In this document: positions 6,306 through 6,667 of the stretch, piece after piece
How the letters are laid out: each line of letters begins with the position of its first letter
How positions within the stretch are numbered: the first letter of the stretch is position 1
DNA from: JBAXLO01 sp037134755
Lineage (GTDB): Bacteria; Bacteroidota; Bacteroidia; Bacteroidales; JACABE01
Assembly (NCBI GenBank): GCA_037134755.1
Contig: JBAXLO010000239.1
Location: 1-6,667 of the forward strand
DNA: 6,667 nucleotides
Reading direction: 5' to 3'
Program-made: the position numbers and the translations under genes
Notes under the pieces: generated by a model
What the model was told of the DNA's origin: nothing
Databases searched by the model: none
Seen by the model: only the letters and a program-made list of their open reading frames with translations

Positions 6306-6334
6306 ACAATTAAGAATTAACAATTAATAATTGG
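6306..6334. repeat. Dispersed repeat TTAACAATTAATAATT, fused to a promoter
   Basis: This copy runs ACAATTAAGAATTAAC and on into AATTAATAATTGG. Bases 6316-6332 are identical to 1121-1137. Its last bases supply the TTG (6331-6333) that forms the upstream element of the Bro-N gene's promoter, so the repeat ends inside a regulatory site. Confidence 0.6.
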
Positions 6335-6357
6335 AAAACATTTTATTCGTATCTTTG
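6331..6357 (+). promoter_or_regulatory. Bacteroidota-type promoter directly abutting the Bro-N start codon
   Basis: TATCTTTG at 6350-6357 is a perfect TAnnTTTG box, and TTG at 6331-6333 is the best upstream element. The spacer is 16 bases, shorter than the 19 seen at the other two promoters. Only four bases separate the box from the ATG at 6362, so transcription should begin at or very near the start codon, and the mRNA may be leaderless. Confidence 0.6.
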
Positions 6358-6361
6358 CAAA

Positions 6362-6667
6362 ATGAGTAATATTAAATTGTTTGAAAGTAATCAAATCAGA
6401 ACGGTTTGGAATGAAACAGACGAAAAATGGTATTTCGTAATTGAAGATGTAATCTTAGTATTAACAGATAGCAAAGATCCTAAGCAATATATAAAGCGAA
6501 TGCGTCAGCGTAATGCAGAACTATCAAAAGGATGGGTACAATTTGTACCTACCCTTTTAATAGATACAGCAGGTGGTAAGCAATTGATGGGTTGTGCTAA
6601 TGCAAAAAGTCTTTTACGAATTATTCAATCTGTACCGTCACCTAAAGCTGAACCATTTAAACTTTGG
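6362..6667 (+). CDS. Bro-N domain protein (phage antirepressor / DinD-like), partial at the right edge
   Basis: The frame stays open from ATG 6362 to the window end (102 codons, C-terminus missing). It reads MSNIKLFESNQIRTVWNE, then EKWYFVIEDVI, a DPKQYIKRMRQRNAEL segment, LLIDTAGGKQLMGCAN, and LLRIIQSVPSPKAEPFKLW. This is the course of a Bro-N domain (BRO family, N-terminal), where the WYFVIEDV strand, the YIKRMRQR helix and the SPKAEPFKLW end are hallmarks. Bro-N domains occur in phage antirepressors, baculovirus BRO proteins and the SOS-linked DinD; many bind DNA. In Bacteroidota stand-alone chromosomal copies are common, and no other phage gene is visible here, so a prophage is not shown. 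The start is well fixed: the domain begins within a few residues of this ATG and the next in-frame ATG is at codon 47. Whether a Bro-C, KilA-C or other domain follows cannot be seen. Confidence 0.88.
   Translation, partial: MSNIKLFESNQIRTVWNETDEKWYFVIEDVILVLTDSKDPKQYIKRMRQRNAELSKGWVQFVPTLLIDTAGGKQLMGCANAKSLLRIIQSVPSPKAEPFKLW

Noticed and set aside
6362..6667. Prophage or defence island marked by the Bro-N gene
   Set aside because: No integrase, structural phage gene, attachment site or known defence gene is visible in the window; stand-alone Bro-N genes are common in Bacteroidota chromosomes.

Overview
The window is AT-rich and looks like a chromosome fragment from a member of the Bacteroidota. 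Three signs support this. There are three promoters of the phylum-specific type (a TTG element, then a perfect TAnnTTTG box). The main gene has FISUMP (Fibrobacter succinogenes major paralogous) domains and a type IX secretion (T9SS)-like sorting domain. Short dispersed repeats of the ATTACGAATTACG / TTAACAATTAATAATT kind fill the gaps between genes. The sequence does not allow a genus call.

Layout, left to right. Positions 1-182 hold a possible gene tail and a good promoter. Positions 183-1106 encode a 307-residue cytoplasmic protein of unknown function, probably helical with a small beta-rich C-terminal domain. Positions 1107-1474 hold a dispersed repeat, a clear intrinsic terminator, small GC-rich hairpins, a three-copy 9-bp repeat, a palindrome and a second promoter. 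Positions 1475-5905 encode a 1476-residue exported modular protein: signal peptide, a T9SS sorting-domain-like module near the N-terminus, four FISUMP domains alternating with three fibronectin III-like linkers, and a C-terminal DUF1566/Lcl_C-type domain. Positions 5906-6361 hold no intact gene. They contain a 33-codon remnant of a second T9SS sorting domain, a duplicated composite repeat built on AAGTACTTG 9-mers, a perfect CCTGTCAGG inverted repeat and a third promoter. From 6362 a Bro-N (phage antirepressor/DinD-like) gene starts and runs off the right edge.

The three genes are all on the + strand, but each has its own promoter and the gaps are large and repeat-filled. They look like independent units, not an operon, and nothing shows that they work together. 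The most notable features are the misplaced sorting domain of the giant protein together with an orphan sorting-domain tail just downstream of it, and the mosaic repeat block before the Bro-N gene. I see no CRISPR array, tRNA, rRNA or transposase, and no convincing new defence or mobile system.
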